A stretch of DNA of 64,000 nt, taken from contig JAMXDE010000008.1 in the NCBI GenBank assembly GCA_026770025.1, positions 2,666,001 through 2,730,000 on the forward strand. Reading direction: 5' to 3'. Positions 1 to 11,211 of the stretch are shown here, piece after piece (the stretch's first letter is position 1; every line of letters starts with the position of its first letter). A program made the translations under genes and the position numbers. This DNA is from Craspedostauros australis (Eukaryota > Bacillariophyta > Bacillariophyceae > Mastogloiales > Achnanthaceae). The notes below the pieces were generated by a model. It made no database searches. It had not been told where the DNA came from and was given only the letters and a program-made list of their open reading frames with translations.

Positions 1-2709
1 ATTTGGTAACATCACTCGCTCTCGCTGATCGTCGTCATTCTCCGTTGTCTGCTGGGGCCGTTCGTGGCAGTCTGGATAGTCACAGAGCAAGCAACAGCCG
101 GCGCCAACCATGAATGGCACCGGCGGTTGATGATTGGTGAACGCTGTTCCACAGGCGGATGCGATTTGTTGTCTCCCCCAGCGGTTGTTGGATTAGCGAT
201 AGACGAGAAGCTGGTGGTGATCATCTGTACGGAAAGCGTCAGGGCAGATGGGTGGGATGTTCTGAGCAATGAAACAATAGTGCCATACTAATGGATGAGG
301 TAGTGTGGATGAGGCTGAGAGCTTGTTCCGATTTCCTCGCAAGCACAAACATTTCCTAATTGATGGCGTGTGCTCGTCGTCTCTCCGCGATTGACTTGTG
401 TTCGCGTGAGAGCAAAATGTGAGCCACTGCTCTGCGCTGAGAACTGGTGTCCATTTGCAAGAGAACTGCGCATCCCGATTCACAAGTCGAGCGACAAATC
501 GCGCACACTCCAGAATACATTCGTGACTTTCCGATACGATACGACACGACATGACACGCTACTAATACCAGTACCATACGTATTGGATAGATTGACGAAT
601 GGATGGATGGAGCGAGCTGTGATCATCCCAAGGATACCGTATCGACACACTTGGCGACGAACCATAGTCCAAGCATTGGTACCATCGCAGGACATGGTGC
701 AGATGGGTGGAGCAAACGCTGGTACGTGCAGCCACAAATTGCTACACGCAACTGTGAAAGGGAATGGCGCAAGTCACTGATTAGCTCATGGGCAGAAGGC
801 AGCACTTTTGCCTTGGAGTCAGTCCATTTGTACCAGACAATGTTACCAGCATCGTGGAGATTGCGTTGTACTTGGAGCAGAGCATTTGGGATCGATCATT
901 CAAGAATCTTATTCCATTCGGCATGCCGCTTGGTGTCGGCGGCGATGGTGTCCATGTAGCATTCTGTGGCAATGCTGCAGGTGCCCACCTTGTGCCTACT
1001 CTAGCAATCCACTGATTAGATTCTTATCATTGAACGATAGGTATGTTCATACACTAGACAGCGTACGACAGCACCATCATACCCACTCTGGCTTGCGCAG
1101 GAGTGTGAGAGCCACAACCTGGAGTTGTGCCGTGCCAACTCCTTGTTTGCCTTGGGTCCTCCGTATCCAATTTCTGGTTCCCCGATTTTCTCCCAAATCA
1201 TTCTTGTGGATTTTTCAATAGTGGTATACGATGTTGTTGCGTGGGTAGCGCATTTGCAAACATTACTGCATTCATCCTTTGCACGATCCTCTCCGTTGGA
1301 TGAACTCCATACCTTGATTTCAACGCTGCGGACATACCCACCCACCAATACGATGCATGCGATTCACCCTGTGCTATTTTTAGTTCGGCGCGTTGTGTTG
1401 CCGGATTCTCGTTTTCTCTCGTGTTATTTCTCACGATAAAGTTGCAATATCTTCCCCTTTCCGCTGCGTTCACGGACTCCATCGGTTTCGACAGCCACAT
1501 GCCCGGACTGCCATCGTCTTCTTCGCCTTGTCGTCTACTTTGTAGTCGTCCAATTTCATTTCGCAATTCCGCCTGGTGCTATTCCTATGCCAACAAAAGC
1601 ATACCTATGTAGGGACCCCGTGTTATTCTTCGCACAAACATTTTTGTACCCTCACCTGAACGTTTCCATCACGCATTCTATCAGTTTCGACGTCTGGAGG
1701 GACGAACCACTCTCGTCCCCTCCGCCTCATTGTTTACTTTGTAGTCGTCCAATTGTTATTTCGCAATTCCGTCTGGTGCTATTTCTATCCCACCAAATCC
1801 ATACCCATGCAAATTCCGCTCCGTCGACATGCACCTTCTGGAGGGCATCGTCAGTGTCATGCACGATTGCCGCGATTGAGATGAGTCTATGCCATTCCAG
1901 TTGCATCAACCATTCATATTCCTCAATACTGTATGGTGTCCGGCTGATGGGAAAGGGGAGGTTGTGCCTGAGCGATCTACACGCTCCGAATTGATGTTGC
2001 TCGCAATCCTCTTGCGAGGGCTCCGGGCTCCTGCAGACTGTGTGTTGACTTTCAATTACTCGCGGATCCGTGTGGTGTTGGCCTTTTCGAATTCCACCAA
2101 TGGAAGGAGATGAACATGGCATTGATACAGATGGTTACGCAGGTTTGCGGATGACCCGGATGCTGGAGATGGTGCGGGGCATGATTTCCTACCGCTTGGC
2201 ATCACGAGGCCAACGACTCAACCAACAGAATTGACGATCAGCGACGGCAGTGGACTAATGGCAGCGGCTTCCGAAATATGTGAAACTACGGACGCGCTTC
2301 TGCACCATTGTAATCGCTGCGCTTTTGCGGTTCCATCATGGTTCGAAGATCGACTTGGCGTCTTCTACTTGTCTCATACTCGACAATACACTGCATGCCA
2401 TGGTCGATGCCCGATCCAGTTTTGGTGTCTTGATCGAAAATGTGGGTGTGGTGTGGGAGTTGTTGTTGTGATTTTGGCGCACCTCGGTCGAATCTGATTG
2501 GATGGGAATCATCAATGGTTCAGTGTAAATGTCGTTTGTTGCTCACGAGGATGAACGACATTTAACAAACGAACAACGAAGAACCAAAGTATGTCCGAAA
2601 ATCAAGAAAACAACACGACGAGATCACAAATGACAGATTCATGGACCAACCACCAATCTCCGACGCACCAATCAAAAGCAACAGGCAGAACAGAATGTCC
2701 GCCCCCAGC
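1..2709. other. Left edge, no recognisable gene
   Basis: Only short overlapping frames are present on both strands, and none shows a recognisable domain, splice structure or convincing amino-acid composition. The stretch holds one diverged direct duplication (annotated separately) and otherwise nothing I can name. Confidence 0.5.
1470..1809. repeat. Diverged tandem duplication, about 199-bp period
   Basis: Two copies, about 1470-1610 and 1669-1809, share blocks such as ATC(G/A)GTTTCGAC, TACTTTGTAGTCGTCCAATT and ATTTCGCAATTCCG at a constant offset of 199 bases, with substitutions between the blocks. No coding function is apparent. This is probably an old local duplication. Confidence 0.6.
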
Positions 2710-2896
2710 GAACTCACATCACACATCCCGCATCCCACACCACACACCACACACCACACACCACACACCACACACCACACACCACACACCACACACCACA
2801 CACCACACACCACACACCACACATCCCACATCCCACATCACACATCACACACCACACACCACACACCACACACCACACACCACACACCACACACCC
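2710..2896 (+). repeat. CCACACA minisatellite
   Basis: About 185 bases made almost entirely of the 7-bp unit CCACACA. The array is broken once, near 2820-2850, by variants containing CATCCCACAT and CACAT. The open frames across it (Thr-His-His-rich on +, Cys-Gly-Val-rich on -) come from the repeat and are not genes. Confidence 0.9.
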
Positions 2897-3558
2897 AACG
2901 ACTGTACTCTTGCCCATTCACTGCGGATACTTCAATCGTCGCATCTGAGACGATCGGTGCCGACAGCCAACACAACTCCAAATGGCAGCCAACGAAGAAC
3001 AGATCGATTGTATTCAACCGTGTTGCGTTCGGCCACCAGGGAAGTAATCATTACACACTCGATCGCCTCTCACGATGCCAACGCAAATGATGAGAAATTG
3101 AGGCTACAATCGATGAGAATAAAAGTATTATGAAATTCAATAGAGAATGAATGGACAGACGGATTGATGTAGCACTCGTTGCTCTCTCTCTCTCTCTCTT
3201 GCACTTGCACTTGCTCTCTCGTTGTGTTGGCGCCGCGTCACACTCACTCTTTCGCCAGAATAAAAATCGCAGATGGTTCCACATACATTCTCCAATCACA
3301 ACCACGTATGCACCCATGAGCGACCGTTGAACTGTTGCTGCCGATCTCGACACAAACACATCCCTCATGCTGTTGTGAACAAATAGGCATGTGCTGCTTT
3401 GGCTTGTTGAGTGTTGTTGTCGCTGTCTGCTGCATTCTCCTATCTACAATGTTAGCACAACACTCAGTGCTCCCCAACATCGAGATCATTCAGAATCATC
3501 CGTGCCTTCCCCCACCTGCATCATCCATCAGCCACCAAGCCACCACCGCTATCGCATC
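2897..3558. other. Upstream flank of the split DDE ORF
   Basis: This holds a short (TC)n run near 3185-3200 and presumably the promoter of the ORF starting at 3559. The ORF frame is open back to 3391, but the Cys-rich leader it would add does not look like protein, so the ATG at 3559 was preferred. Confidence 0.4.
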
Positions 3559-5883
3559 ATGACCCATCCACGTGAGGATTCAAGCATCGATCCCAATCCA
3601 TCCCAATCAAAGGTGCAACGTCGAACAGCAAATGCTGGCACATCCATCCATCACCAACCACCTCATGGGCACTACGCATCGTACCAATACTCTGCACCTG
3701 TCGGGCCGAACAACCATGGCAGCATCCACAGCCCTCCTCTCCCCATGGTTGCGAATCATCATGTCCCTCCCAATGCACAACCTCCTTCCTTTTGCATCCC
3801 CAGCTACATCAGTACAGGCATGGGTGGTCTACCATACTCGACATTCCACCCCAACAACAGCATAGCAACTCCCACTTCCAACTACATGGGGCCCAACTGT
3901 TTTGGCATTATGCCTTGCAAGCAATGTCTGACCCTGTTCTGCAGTCACTGCAGTAGGCCACCATTTTGCCCAAACTGTGCGTCATCCATCGGCGGAGGTG
4001 CACGTCACGCAGGTGTGAATGCCTTTGTGCCACAGGCAAATTCGTTCTCCATTGGGACTCGTAGTGATGCTGCTGCGCCCACACGCCCCAAGCGCAAATC
4101 ATCAGCAACCAGACGCAGGACGCCAAATCAACACGCAGGAGATGATGTGCTCGCGCGACGAGATGTCGCTGTGTCTATGGAAGAGTGCGAGTCGGATTGT
4201 GCGAGTACGAACAGTGCCGATGACACCGATGTCGAGTATGTTCCAGAAGCAGAGGATGCTGTAAACAGAAAAGGACTACTTATATCTATCTTCAGATCAG
4301 CAGGCATTGGCATTCGAGCAATTTCGAAATTCCCTGTGCGTGGATTTGGAGGCATCCCACCAAGGGGAGCCAAGCGCCACTGGAGTCTCATCAAACGAAT
4401 CTGGAAAGAGCTGTGTAGCGGAACATCCGAACATGCAGTCTTCCCTGGCGCGAAACCATCACCTCAACTTTGGGAAGCCATGACCTTCGTGCGACATCGC
4501 AAACAACTCCCTCCTGTGTTGCTGGAGCAGACTCTCTGTCATTTAGCCTTCTGGGGGAATCGAGACCTGTCACTGACTGCTCGTGCGGTTTTGGCAATGA
4601 CCTGCAACTCTGGACGCTGCACCCGAATCCTGGCCATGCACTACGGTGGCTTGTCGAAAGAGGACAAGGCGAAGGTCATGCCAGGATGTCGAACCATGTC
4701 TCGTACAGCACACAGGCGACTGTCGCGCGCTGGAGGTGCGATCCTTGCTGGAGGCCAGTTCCCACACGCAGACTACAAGTACCGTGTCAAGGAATCTAGT
4801 CTCCAGGGCGTAGTCTCGTTTCTCACCTCCATGTTCCAGTACCGGCCAGGCATCACAAGGAGCGTCAAGTTGGCTGGTGTTCTGTTCCCAGACCTGCCTA
4901 TCTTCATTCGCGGATCAATACCAGAAGAGCAGCTCTTTGCCAAGTACAAGAACACAACAGATGACCCAGTTGGTATGCCTGCCTTCAAGAGTATCCTGAC
5001 ATTGCTCACGCGACGTGGCAAGTGTCAAACCGGCCTGTCCTCCTTCTACACAGACACTCTGACTGTATTCATGCACTTTCAAAGCATGATCAAGAGAGTC
5101 ATGGAACTGCTTCAGACTCAGAACAAGGAACATCAAGACAAAGAGCTCGTGTCTGAACTTCTGGATGATGCACAGGCCATCATCACGGACAGTGATTCTG
5201 TTCTTTCATTTGCGAAATGGGAATACGCGAACAAGCACATCCAGGTGAAGACAACAACGGATAATCTACATTCCGCAGAGTTCGCACTGACAAATGGCTC
5301 CCTCCCGTTTGTGAACCAAGCATGCAAGCAATGTGCAGATGTCATGACGTTTTTCCCGATTCGTGTTCGCAACTTCATGAAAACTGCCACCAACAGCATC
5401 ACTGGCAACACGTTCGAATTGGATCGCATGGCTGCAGCAATTAACCTGTGTGATGACGCTCTGCGCCAGTACATGGCCCACCAAGTGAGACGAAAGGTAC
5501 AAGCGCAGAAGATCAAAGAGGAAAAGGAGCGCCTCAAGGACCATCCAGATCGCATCATTGCCGTGCTTGATCACAAGCAACGCATCCTCCCAACGGAGAA
5601 TCAGGAAGCTCAGAAAGCGTTCTTCGGAAAAAACGGAATGTCTCTCCTTGGTGTCATGACAATCCAATACAAGAACGGTAAGTTCGAGTACCGATTCATT
5701 GACATGGTGATGAAGGGGCGGAACAAGCAGGATCATGTCCAAGTTGCTGGTGCCATCAAGATTCTACATTCTACTGTGCTTCCAAAGCTTCACAAGGGGG
5801 TCAAAGAGGTCGTATTCCAAAGTGATAATGCCAGTTGTTTTGCGAGTCCGGCACTGATGAGGTACATGCATGGACTAAACCAG
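3559..5883 (+). pseudogene. Split DDE-transposase-like ORF, 5' part (775 codons)
   Basis: The N-terminal region is Ser/Pro/His-rich, then comes a Cys-rich cluster with several CxxC pairs (about residues 115-140: CKQC, CSHC, CPNC), a basic Lys/Arg stretch, a long alpha-helical middle, and an RNase H-like end with FIDMVMKG and FQSDNASCF. These look like the first and second acidic catalytic positions of a DDE transposase. The third acidic motif lies in the 3' part at 20.0 kb. The frame stops being host sequence at 5883, where element A begins after the duplicated CAG. It reads on through element DNA to an accidental stop at 5965-5967. I cannot assign a superfamily. It may be the transposase of an unclassified diatom DNA transposon or a gene derived from one. 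Confidence 0.7.
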
Positions 5884-6044
5884 GGACACCCAACAAATTG
5901 TCCATTTCATGAGTTTTTCTCTGTCAACTACTCATTACGGGACTCGATAATGGAGGATTATTTCTGAGAAATTGTTCTCGAAAGGAAAAATGGATATTTT
6001 TGCTTCTTTGCAATTGTCATCTGAGATCCGAAATTGTGCCTGAA

Positions 6045-6205
6045 AATGAGTTGGACAATGGCAGACAATGTCAGACAAAATTTGACCGAATTAGACAAAA
6101 TGAGACAAAGTGAGACAAAACCAGACAGAATCAGAAAGCGTCAGACAAAGTCAGACAGAAGTAGACAAAATCAGACAAAGCCGGACAAAGCGAGACTCAG
6201 GCTGA
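6045..6205 (+). repeat. Left arm of element A: 10-bp tandem units (AGACAAA)
   Basis: About 15 imperfect units of 10 bases with core AGACAAA, for example TCAGACAAAA, TAGACAAAAT, GAGACAAAGT and TCAGACAAAG. The array is the inverted counterpart of the one at 8218-8370. Confidence 0.85.
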
Positions 6206-6605
6206 TGACGGAAATTAGAGTGGGCGATGAATCAGTTGCTCTCTCCAGACTATGGACCTGCGACTTCGCTCTGATATGAGTGATATTGTATTACAAATAG
6301 CAATTCCCACAGTACAATATAACCTCATCGAGATATTTTTGGAGGGGCAACATGCGAATTTCCCCCCTCGGAAATTGAAACACAATCGAGTTTCACGTCG
6401 CAGTCCCGGCAATAGACCTTCCACATGTCGAAACGAAATAAACGCCCAATCATATCTCTTCATGTACAATAGTGTTCCGTCATCTTTGTCATACTGATGA
6501 TGGATGCATTGGCATGCTAGCAAAGCAGAAGCTAGCATTCTAGTGTGAAGGATACATGGAGCAATAGAGAGTGAAAGCAATGTTGGATATGCCTGCAAAC
6601 GTCAT

Positions 6606-6863
6606 CTATGATATTTGCGTGCAATTAGCAGTGACTCCCTTCATAGTCCTGCCAAGGAAGCTTTGCTCATTGCCCATTTCATCCGATGCATCATACATGG
6701 TGTGCTCCTGGATTCTCTGAGGATCGGTGCCCTCTGATATGACCAGGAACTTGGACCAACACGCATTTTGCATCCTTTGGAGCTCCTGATTGCCATAACG
6801 GACGTAATTGGTGGCCTCCAACCAACTTAATGTAGCATAGCAATAGTTCTGTGTAGACTGCAT
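6606..6863 (-). pseudogene. ORF fragment inside element A (85 codons)
   Basis: The composition is protein-like (Gln-, Glu- and Met-rich, ending near NEQSFLGRTMKG), but no family is recognised, and the frame is closed on both sides. It may be a captured host gene fragment or a decayed element gene. Confidence 0.3.
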
Positions 6864-7244
6864 GAGGAGCTTCTATTGGACAGCAAACTGCTGATCCATC
6901 TCCATGATATGGTGATCAAGAAGTCTCTGCCATCGATATTGGCAAGAGAGACTTGAACAAGCCAGGAAGTAGCAGGGACGAAATGCTTGCGCCTCTGTTA
7001 TTGGACTTCTGGTAGTGGCAAAGTTGCGACAGAAGAGATGGCAACAAAAATCTCACAATACTAGGCTATGAAGAGGAGAAAGAGAGATATGCATTGCATG
7101 CAACTCAGGACACACCCATTAATGATCCTACCATCATTTTTGTCTCAACATGTGATGCGATAACATGCAACAGAGCATCCAGACCAGAGCAGTCTTGAAA
7201 GAGCACTACCGTAAAAATCACAAGGGGAAAGCAAAAGCAAAGTA

Positions 7245-7316
7245 CCATGCCAGGAGTCGAACTCGGAACCTCAGTGAGAATTACTGGCGCTCTACCATTG
7301 AGCTACAAGCGTTGCA
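7245..7316 (-). pseudogene. tRNA-Glu(UUC)-like relic
   Basis: Read on the minus strand there is a D-arm with box A (TAGCTCAATGG), an anticodon arm whose 7-base loop AATTCTC puts TTC at the anticodon position, and a T-arm with box B (GTTCGACTCC). Expected U33 is A and purine 37 is T. The T-stem has a mismatch and the acceptor stem pairs poorly. This points to a dead tRNA or a tRNA-derived SINE head, not a working tRNA. The Pol III internal promoter boxes are the best-preserved parts. Confidence 0.6.
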
Positions 7317-7674
7317 ATTGCTGAACCAAACACAAGTGAAATAAATAGATTGTGGCGGCGTCCGGAGTAATGAGATTTAGTACTATATGTATTTGTGCTG
7401 ATAAGTCTAAAATAGAATTATGTTCTACAGAAGAGAAGCTAGTCCAGCCACTTTGGTTGTCTTTCTTCGTAGGTCGCGAATGAGTCATGAGTACCAATGT
7501 GAAATCCGAATGTGATTGCCAGTTGTGACATTAATGCAGGGGTGTGAATGTGAAATGCGATAACCTTCTGTTGTTGTGATTTGTCAGTGATGGGAGAATT
7601 GTTGGGAACATGCACCAGAACTCAAGTTTCAAATAGTTCTGCTCCTCCTTTCATCTGGTACTGCACAATGGAGG

Positions 7675-8188
7675 GGAAGTCAGGCAAGAGAAATCATCCT
7701 TGAGGATCTTTCTGGTACATTGCCAGTGGAAGAGGAAGAGGTTGCTGATGTTGAGGCATGGGAGTTGTGCTATTCTCACCTGGCAGGATCCATTGATGTT
7801 GTTTTCAGTCAGTCTGAAGCTAGGCTTTGCAATCATCGGAAGCAAATGGTGAAGAAGCTCAGACACTGATTGATGGAATCCAACACCTTGGTGAACAACG
7901 GGCAACTCCACCCACGACAGAAACACAACCACCGGGGGAGCCTATTTTGTGTCTGTCGCAAAGATGCTTCTCTGCCACGCTATCAAGGATGGAAGCCACA
8001 CACATTTAGCACCGTTCCAACTGCGACAAAGCTGGCCCGAGTATGCTCCATTTAGTCATACGAAGTTCAAGGAACGCATCTACCAAGAGGCTCGTCATCA
8101 GAACTTCATCGTTTATCTTGGGAGGAAGTGTAACACAACTAATTTAGACAGATTTACGCTGCAAAATAGAATTCACTTGTCTCCGTAG
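7675..8188 (+). pseudogene. Decayed protein-coding remnant in element A
   Basis: Two plus-strand pieces read like protein in different frames. About 7675-7870 is acidic (LPVEEEEVADVEAWELCYSH). About 7949-8188 contains AIKDG, LRQSWPEYAPF and FKERIYQE. My impression is that the pattern with a conserved R/W-PEY..F and IYQE recurs in diatom transposon-associated proteins, but I cannot name the family. The frame changes suggest a dead ORF2-type gene of this element. Confidence 0.4.
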
Positions 8189-8217
8189 TCATTTTTGTTT
8201 ACACGTGTGCTTGGCTC

Positions 8218-8370
8218 ATGTCTGTGTTTGGATGACTTTGCCCAATTTTGTCCAATTTTGTCAAAGTCGATTTGCTATTGTCCATTTTTGCCGAGTTCTG
8301 TCCAACTTTGTCTCACTCTGTCCAACTTGGTCTGACTTTGTCCAACTTTGTCTCGCTCTGTCAACTGATG
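8218..8370 (-). repeat. Right arm of element A: 10-bp tandem units (TTTGTC)
   Basis: Units such as AACTTTGTCT, GACTTTGTCC and AATTTTGTCC repeat every 10 bases. They are the reverse complement of the left-arm units, so single strands of the element could fold into a long imperfect stem. Confidence 0.85.
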
Positions 8371-8531
8371 ACAACCAAGGAAACCGCTATTTCTCAAATT
8401 TTGGAAACTAGTAAAAATGAGCAACACTATCGTTTTCTCGATCAGTTCTGTCAAAAGAGAGAAAATGTCATGTCGAAAACTTTCAATCACGTTCAAGATG
8501 GATCTTCTGGACAAAATGTTGGGTGTCCCAG

Positions 8532-8721
8532 GGAGAGGTTGAAGTTGAATACATGATGCCGGAGAAGAAGAAGAAGAAGCGGAAGACAACAGCCAAGAAC
8601 AAGGGCAAGCACAAGGACAAGGCTAAGTATCCACCTCCCCCCAAAATCAACACAGAACAGTCATCTTATCATGACGCGAAGACTGCATCATCCGCGAAGG
8701 CAAAAGCACATCAAGACGCTG
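8532..8721 (+). pseudogene. Split DDE-transposase-like ORF, middle part
   Basis: This short host segment lies between elements A and B. After the duplicated CAG the frame resumes as GEVEVEYMMPEKKKKKRK, a Lys-rich linker (TAKNKGKHKDKAK), and ends at ...KAHQDAG, where element B begins after the duplicated CTG. Both junctions keep phase with the outer parts (2325 + 190 + 1136 bases = 1217 codons including the stop). Confidence 0.65.
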
Positions 8722-8959
8722 GGAGTTGTCGGAAAAGGAGAAAATCCAACTTTATCTGTCGGAATCGGCAAGACTAAAACGCAACAAAGAAGCTGAACAG
8801 TTTCTTGCACCCATCGTGCTGTTTTGCTACTACTGAATTATCGCTAATGAGGTACTTGATCAGCCCTCTCCTTGTTTGTTTCTGTTTCTGTTGTTTTCTC
8901 GTTGGTGGCACCATCTCTTCCAGGGAGAATGCAAAGCTCTCTGCGTTGTGGTTTGGGAT

Positions 8960-9078
8960 GGTTGCTCCTCTCTTTGTGTTGTTGTTGTCGTGCTTCCTGT
9001 GTTGTTGTTGTTGTGCTTCCTGTGTTGCTGTTGTCGTGCTTTCTGTGATGTTGTTGCTGTTGTCGTGCTCTCTTGTGT
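8960..9078 (+). repeat. GTTGTTGTTGTCGTGCTTCCT minisatellite
   Basis: About four units of 23-30 bases built on TGTTGTTGTTGTCGTGCTTCC, with GTT slippage, just downstream of the stop of the companion gene inside element B. Confidence 0.75.
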
Positions 9079-9112
9079 TGACGCACCCAGGCTGGTGCGG
9101 TGTGCTCTCATT

Positions 9113-11211
9113 TTATGCGTGCTCTGTTCGCCCATCTGTGGACACCACGCTGCCACTCAATCCGCCAGTTCCACTGCCGCCTGCACCCAAATCGCCCACG
9201 CGGCTGCGGATCACATCATCACGGCGTGGGGCATCTTCATCGTTGCGGGGGCGCACACTTCCAGTCAGGCCCACCATCTCCATCTCGATGGTGTGCGTGG
9301 CAACACTCTCCTGGCTGCTGGATTGGGAGGAACTGATGGCGGCATCGGGGATGCTCCCACTGGGAGACCGCAGGCCAGGATTGGCAGCTGCCATGGCCTC
9401 CAAGTTCCGAGCCGTGCGCAGCTGCTCCTCGAGCACCGCCATGCGCGAGTTGGCACGAAACTCGCGCGCAGCAACTTCGTTGCGCATTTGCGCAAACTTC
9501 GCCGTCGCTTCGCGCTCCAACTGCGCCTTCGCTTGGGCATCCATATGAGAGCGCTCTTTTGCTTGACGCAGGAGAGCCTCGCATTCGGCACGGGTCTTCC
9601 GGGCTTCCTCGTGGGCCTGAGCGATGCGCGCTGCAGCCTCGCGTTCCATCTGCTGCCGCATGGCGTCCATCTGCCCAGTGAAGTGGTTGGTGGCAGGAGG
9701 AGTCGCGAAGGCGCCATGATTGGGGCTTGGAGATCCAAATGGAGCAGGCTGCTGACCACCAGCTGTACCACCATGAGGCCGAGGTGGCATTGGGCCACCA
9801 AATGGATGGGCAAAGCCTGCTGCTGGCACAGTTGCAGGCTTTGGAGGCATGGCTGAAGAGAAGGCACGGACAGATCCGTCCAACCCCTTGACGCCGCGAC
9901 GACCGACTGTCCCGAACTGCAGCTGGTTGTGATGCTCCTGGAAGAAGCAGAATGTGACCAAAGAGGTCGTGCCGAGGTAGTTCTCGACTACCTCGAAGTT
10001 GGTGTCTTCGAGCTCCTTCGTCAAGACGTTGCGGAAGAGGCTGTCGATCTTGCGGGGGAGGTTGAAGTGGCAGGTGACGACGAGCTCTCCTGCTTCGTCA
10101 GTGACCTTGCGAGCGAGGTCCTGAAAGTAGTTCTTGGCAGCAGCAAGGCTGGTCGAGAAGCCAGCATCATAGCCATAAACCCCATAGATGCATTCAGCTG
10201 TAAAATACATTCTTGGTACCTTGTACGTGAGCTTGAGTGTCCATCCTTCATCTTCTGTGCTGAGTGTCACTGATTCTGGATCCACTTTCGGGTCAAGGAC
10301 CACAAACACGTGAATCCCCTCGCGATAGCGACCATGTCCACTGGCAGCTGTGAGCGGATCGAAGGCACGCTCTGTGAATGAACCCAGCTTCACCATGTCC
10401 AGAGCGGGGCTCATGGCGCGATCAACAGTTCTCAACCCCAACGACCCCATGGCATCCACAATGCCCTTCTCGTTGTTTGTTGCTTCGCGCTTTGTTGTTG
10501 TGGTTGGTGCTGGCGCTGGCGGCTTCACATCTCGGACAGGGGGTCCATGAGAGCCTTGTACTCCACGACGAGGCATAATGAATGGCAGGGCAGCCTGAGA
10601 CAGATCGTCGTCGACGAATCCTGAGTCGAGGTCCAGGCTGTCTGAAGATACAGCAGAGCCGTCGCGATGAGGAGGACGAGTAGGAAGGTAGCTCTCGTCG
10701 TCGTCCGAAGAAGAACTGCGGTCCACACTATCAGCAGGAGACTTGTTGGCATTGGCACCTTCTGCTGGTCTGTAGTTGATGCGGATATTGAATTGCTTTC
10801 GCAACTCAGAGAGACGTTCTGTCGACTCCAGACCGCAAACCTTTCGGAGAGCAGATCCAAATCCTGGACATGGCAAGACAAAGCAGATGTTCGTGAGTAC
10901 AGAGTTCATGATCAGCATTCATCGCAGCCAGTGATCTCAATGCACTCAGCAGCAAGCACAATGCAATGGAACGCACCTTTGCCGGTCTCAAGGAACTTGA
11001 GCAGACGTTTCCAACAGTTCAGGTAGTTCTTCTTCGTGTTCTTCTCGGAGTAGAGGCTGTGCCACTCGACGTGTGACCCCCAAAAGTTGGAGAAGCCTTC
11101 CTTGGTCGGTTGAAAACGAGGAGGATCAGCGATGAACCCTTTGATGATGTACGCTGCGTGATCGCCGGATGATGACCACCTTTGAGCTTGAACAACTTTG
11201 TTTTGTGCCAT
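9113..11211 (-). CDS. Companion (ORF2-type) protein of transposon B, 661 aa, two exons
   Basis: Exon 1 is 11211-10977 and exon 2 is 10863-9113, with a 113-base GT-AG intron. The two exons join in phase (1986 bases). The N-terminal ~110 residues (MAQNKVVQAQRWSSSGDHAA..., FWGSHVEWHSLYSEKNTKK...) contain spaced Trp residues that could form a SANT/Myb-like DNA-binding fold, as in Harbinger ORF2, but this is weak. The middle is a predicted beta-rich block (EGWTLKLTYKVPRMYF, then CHFNLPRKIDS) that faintly resembles a CS/HSP20-like sandwich. The C-terminal third is Pro/Gly-rich and then an Ala/Arg/Glu coiled coil (about residues 450-550). It is divergent from the transposase gene. In PIF/Harbinger a DNA-binding partner helps bring the transposase to the nucleus and the ends. 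That role is inferred here. Confidence 0.65.

Larger units (their letters stand above)
5884..8528. mobile_element. DNA transposon A, non-autonomous, foldback-like
   Basis: The ends are 21-bp inverted repeats beginning GGACACCCAACA (5884-5904 and 8508-8528, 19 of 21 identical). The flanks carry a 3-bp duplication, CAG (5881-5883 and 8529-8531). Inside each end lies an arm of 10-bp tandem units in opposite orientation. The interior has no intact transposase, only decayed ORFs and a tRNA-like relic. The host frame continues in phase on both sides. The 3-bp duplication is the size used by PIF/Harbinger elements. The tandem-unit arms resemble foldback or some Mutator-like elements, so the superfamily is open. 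Confidence 0.85.

Noticed and set aside
2591-3133. A His/Thr-repeat protein on + or a Cys/Val/Gly-repeat protein on -
   Set aside because: A 7-bp repeat leaves several frames open by chance. There is no support outside the repeat.
7245-7316. A functional tRNA gene
   Set aside because: U33 and the purine at 37 are lost, and the T-stem and acceptor stem pair poorly.
8876-9856. A 326-codon plus-strand ORF
   Set aside because: It overlaps the coiled-coil end of the transposon B companion gene and the GTT-rich minisatellite. It has no recognisable domain.
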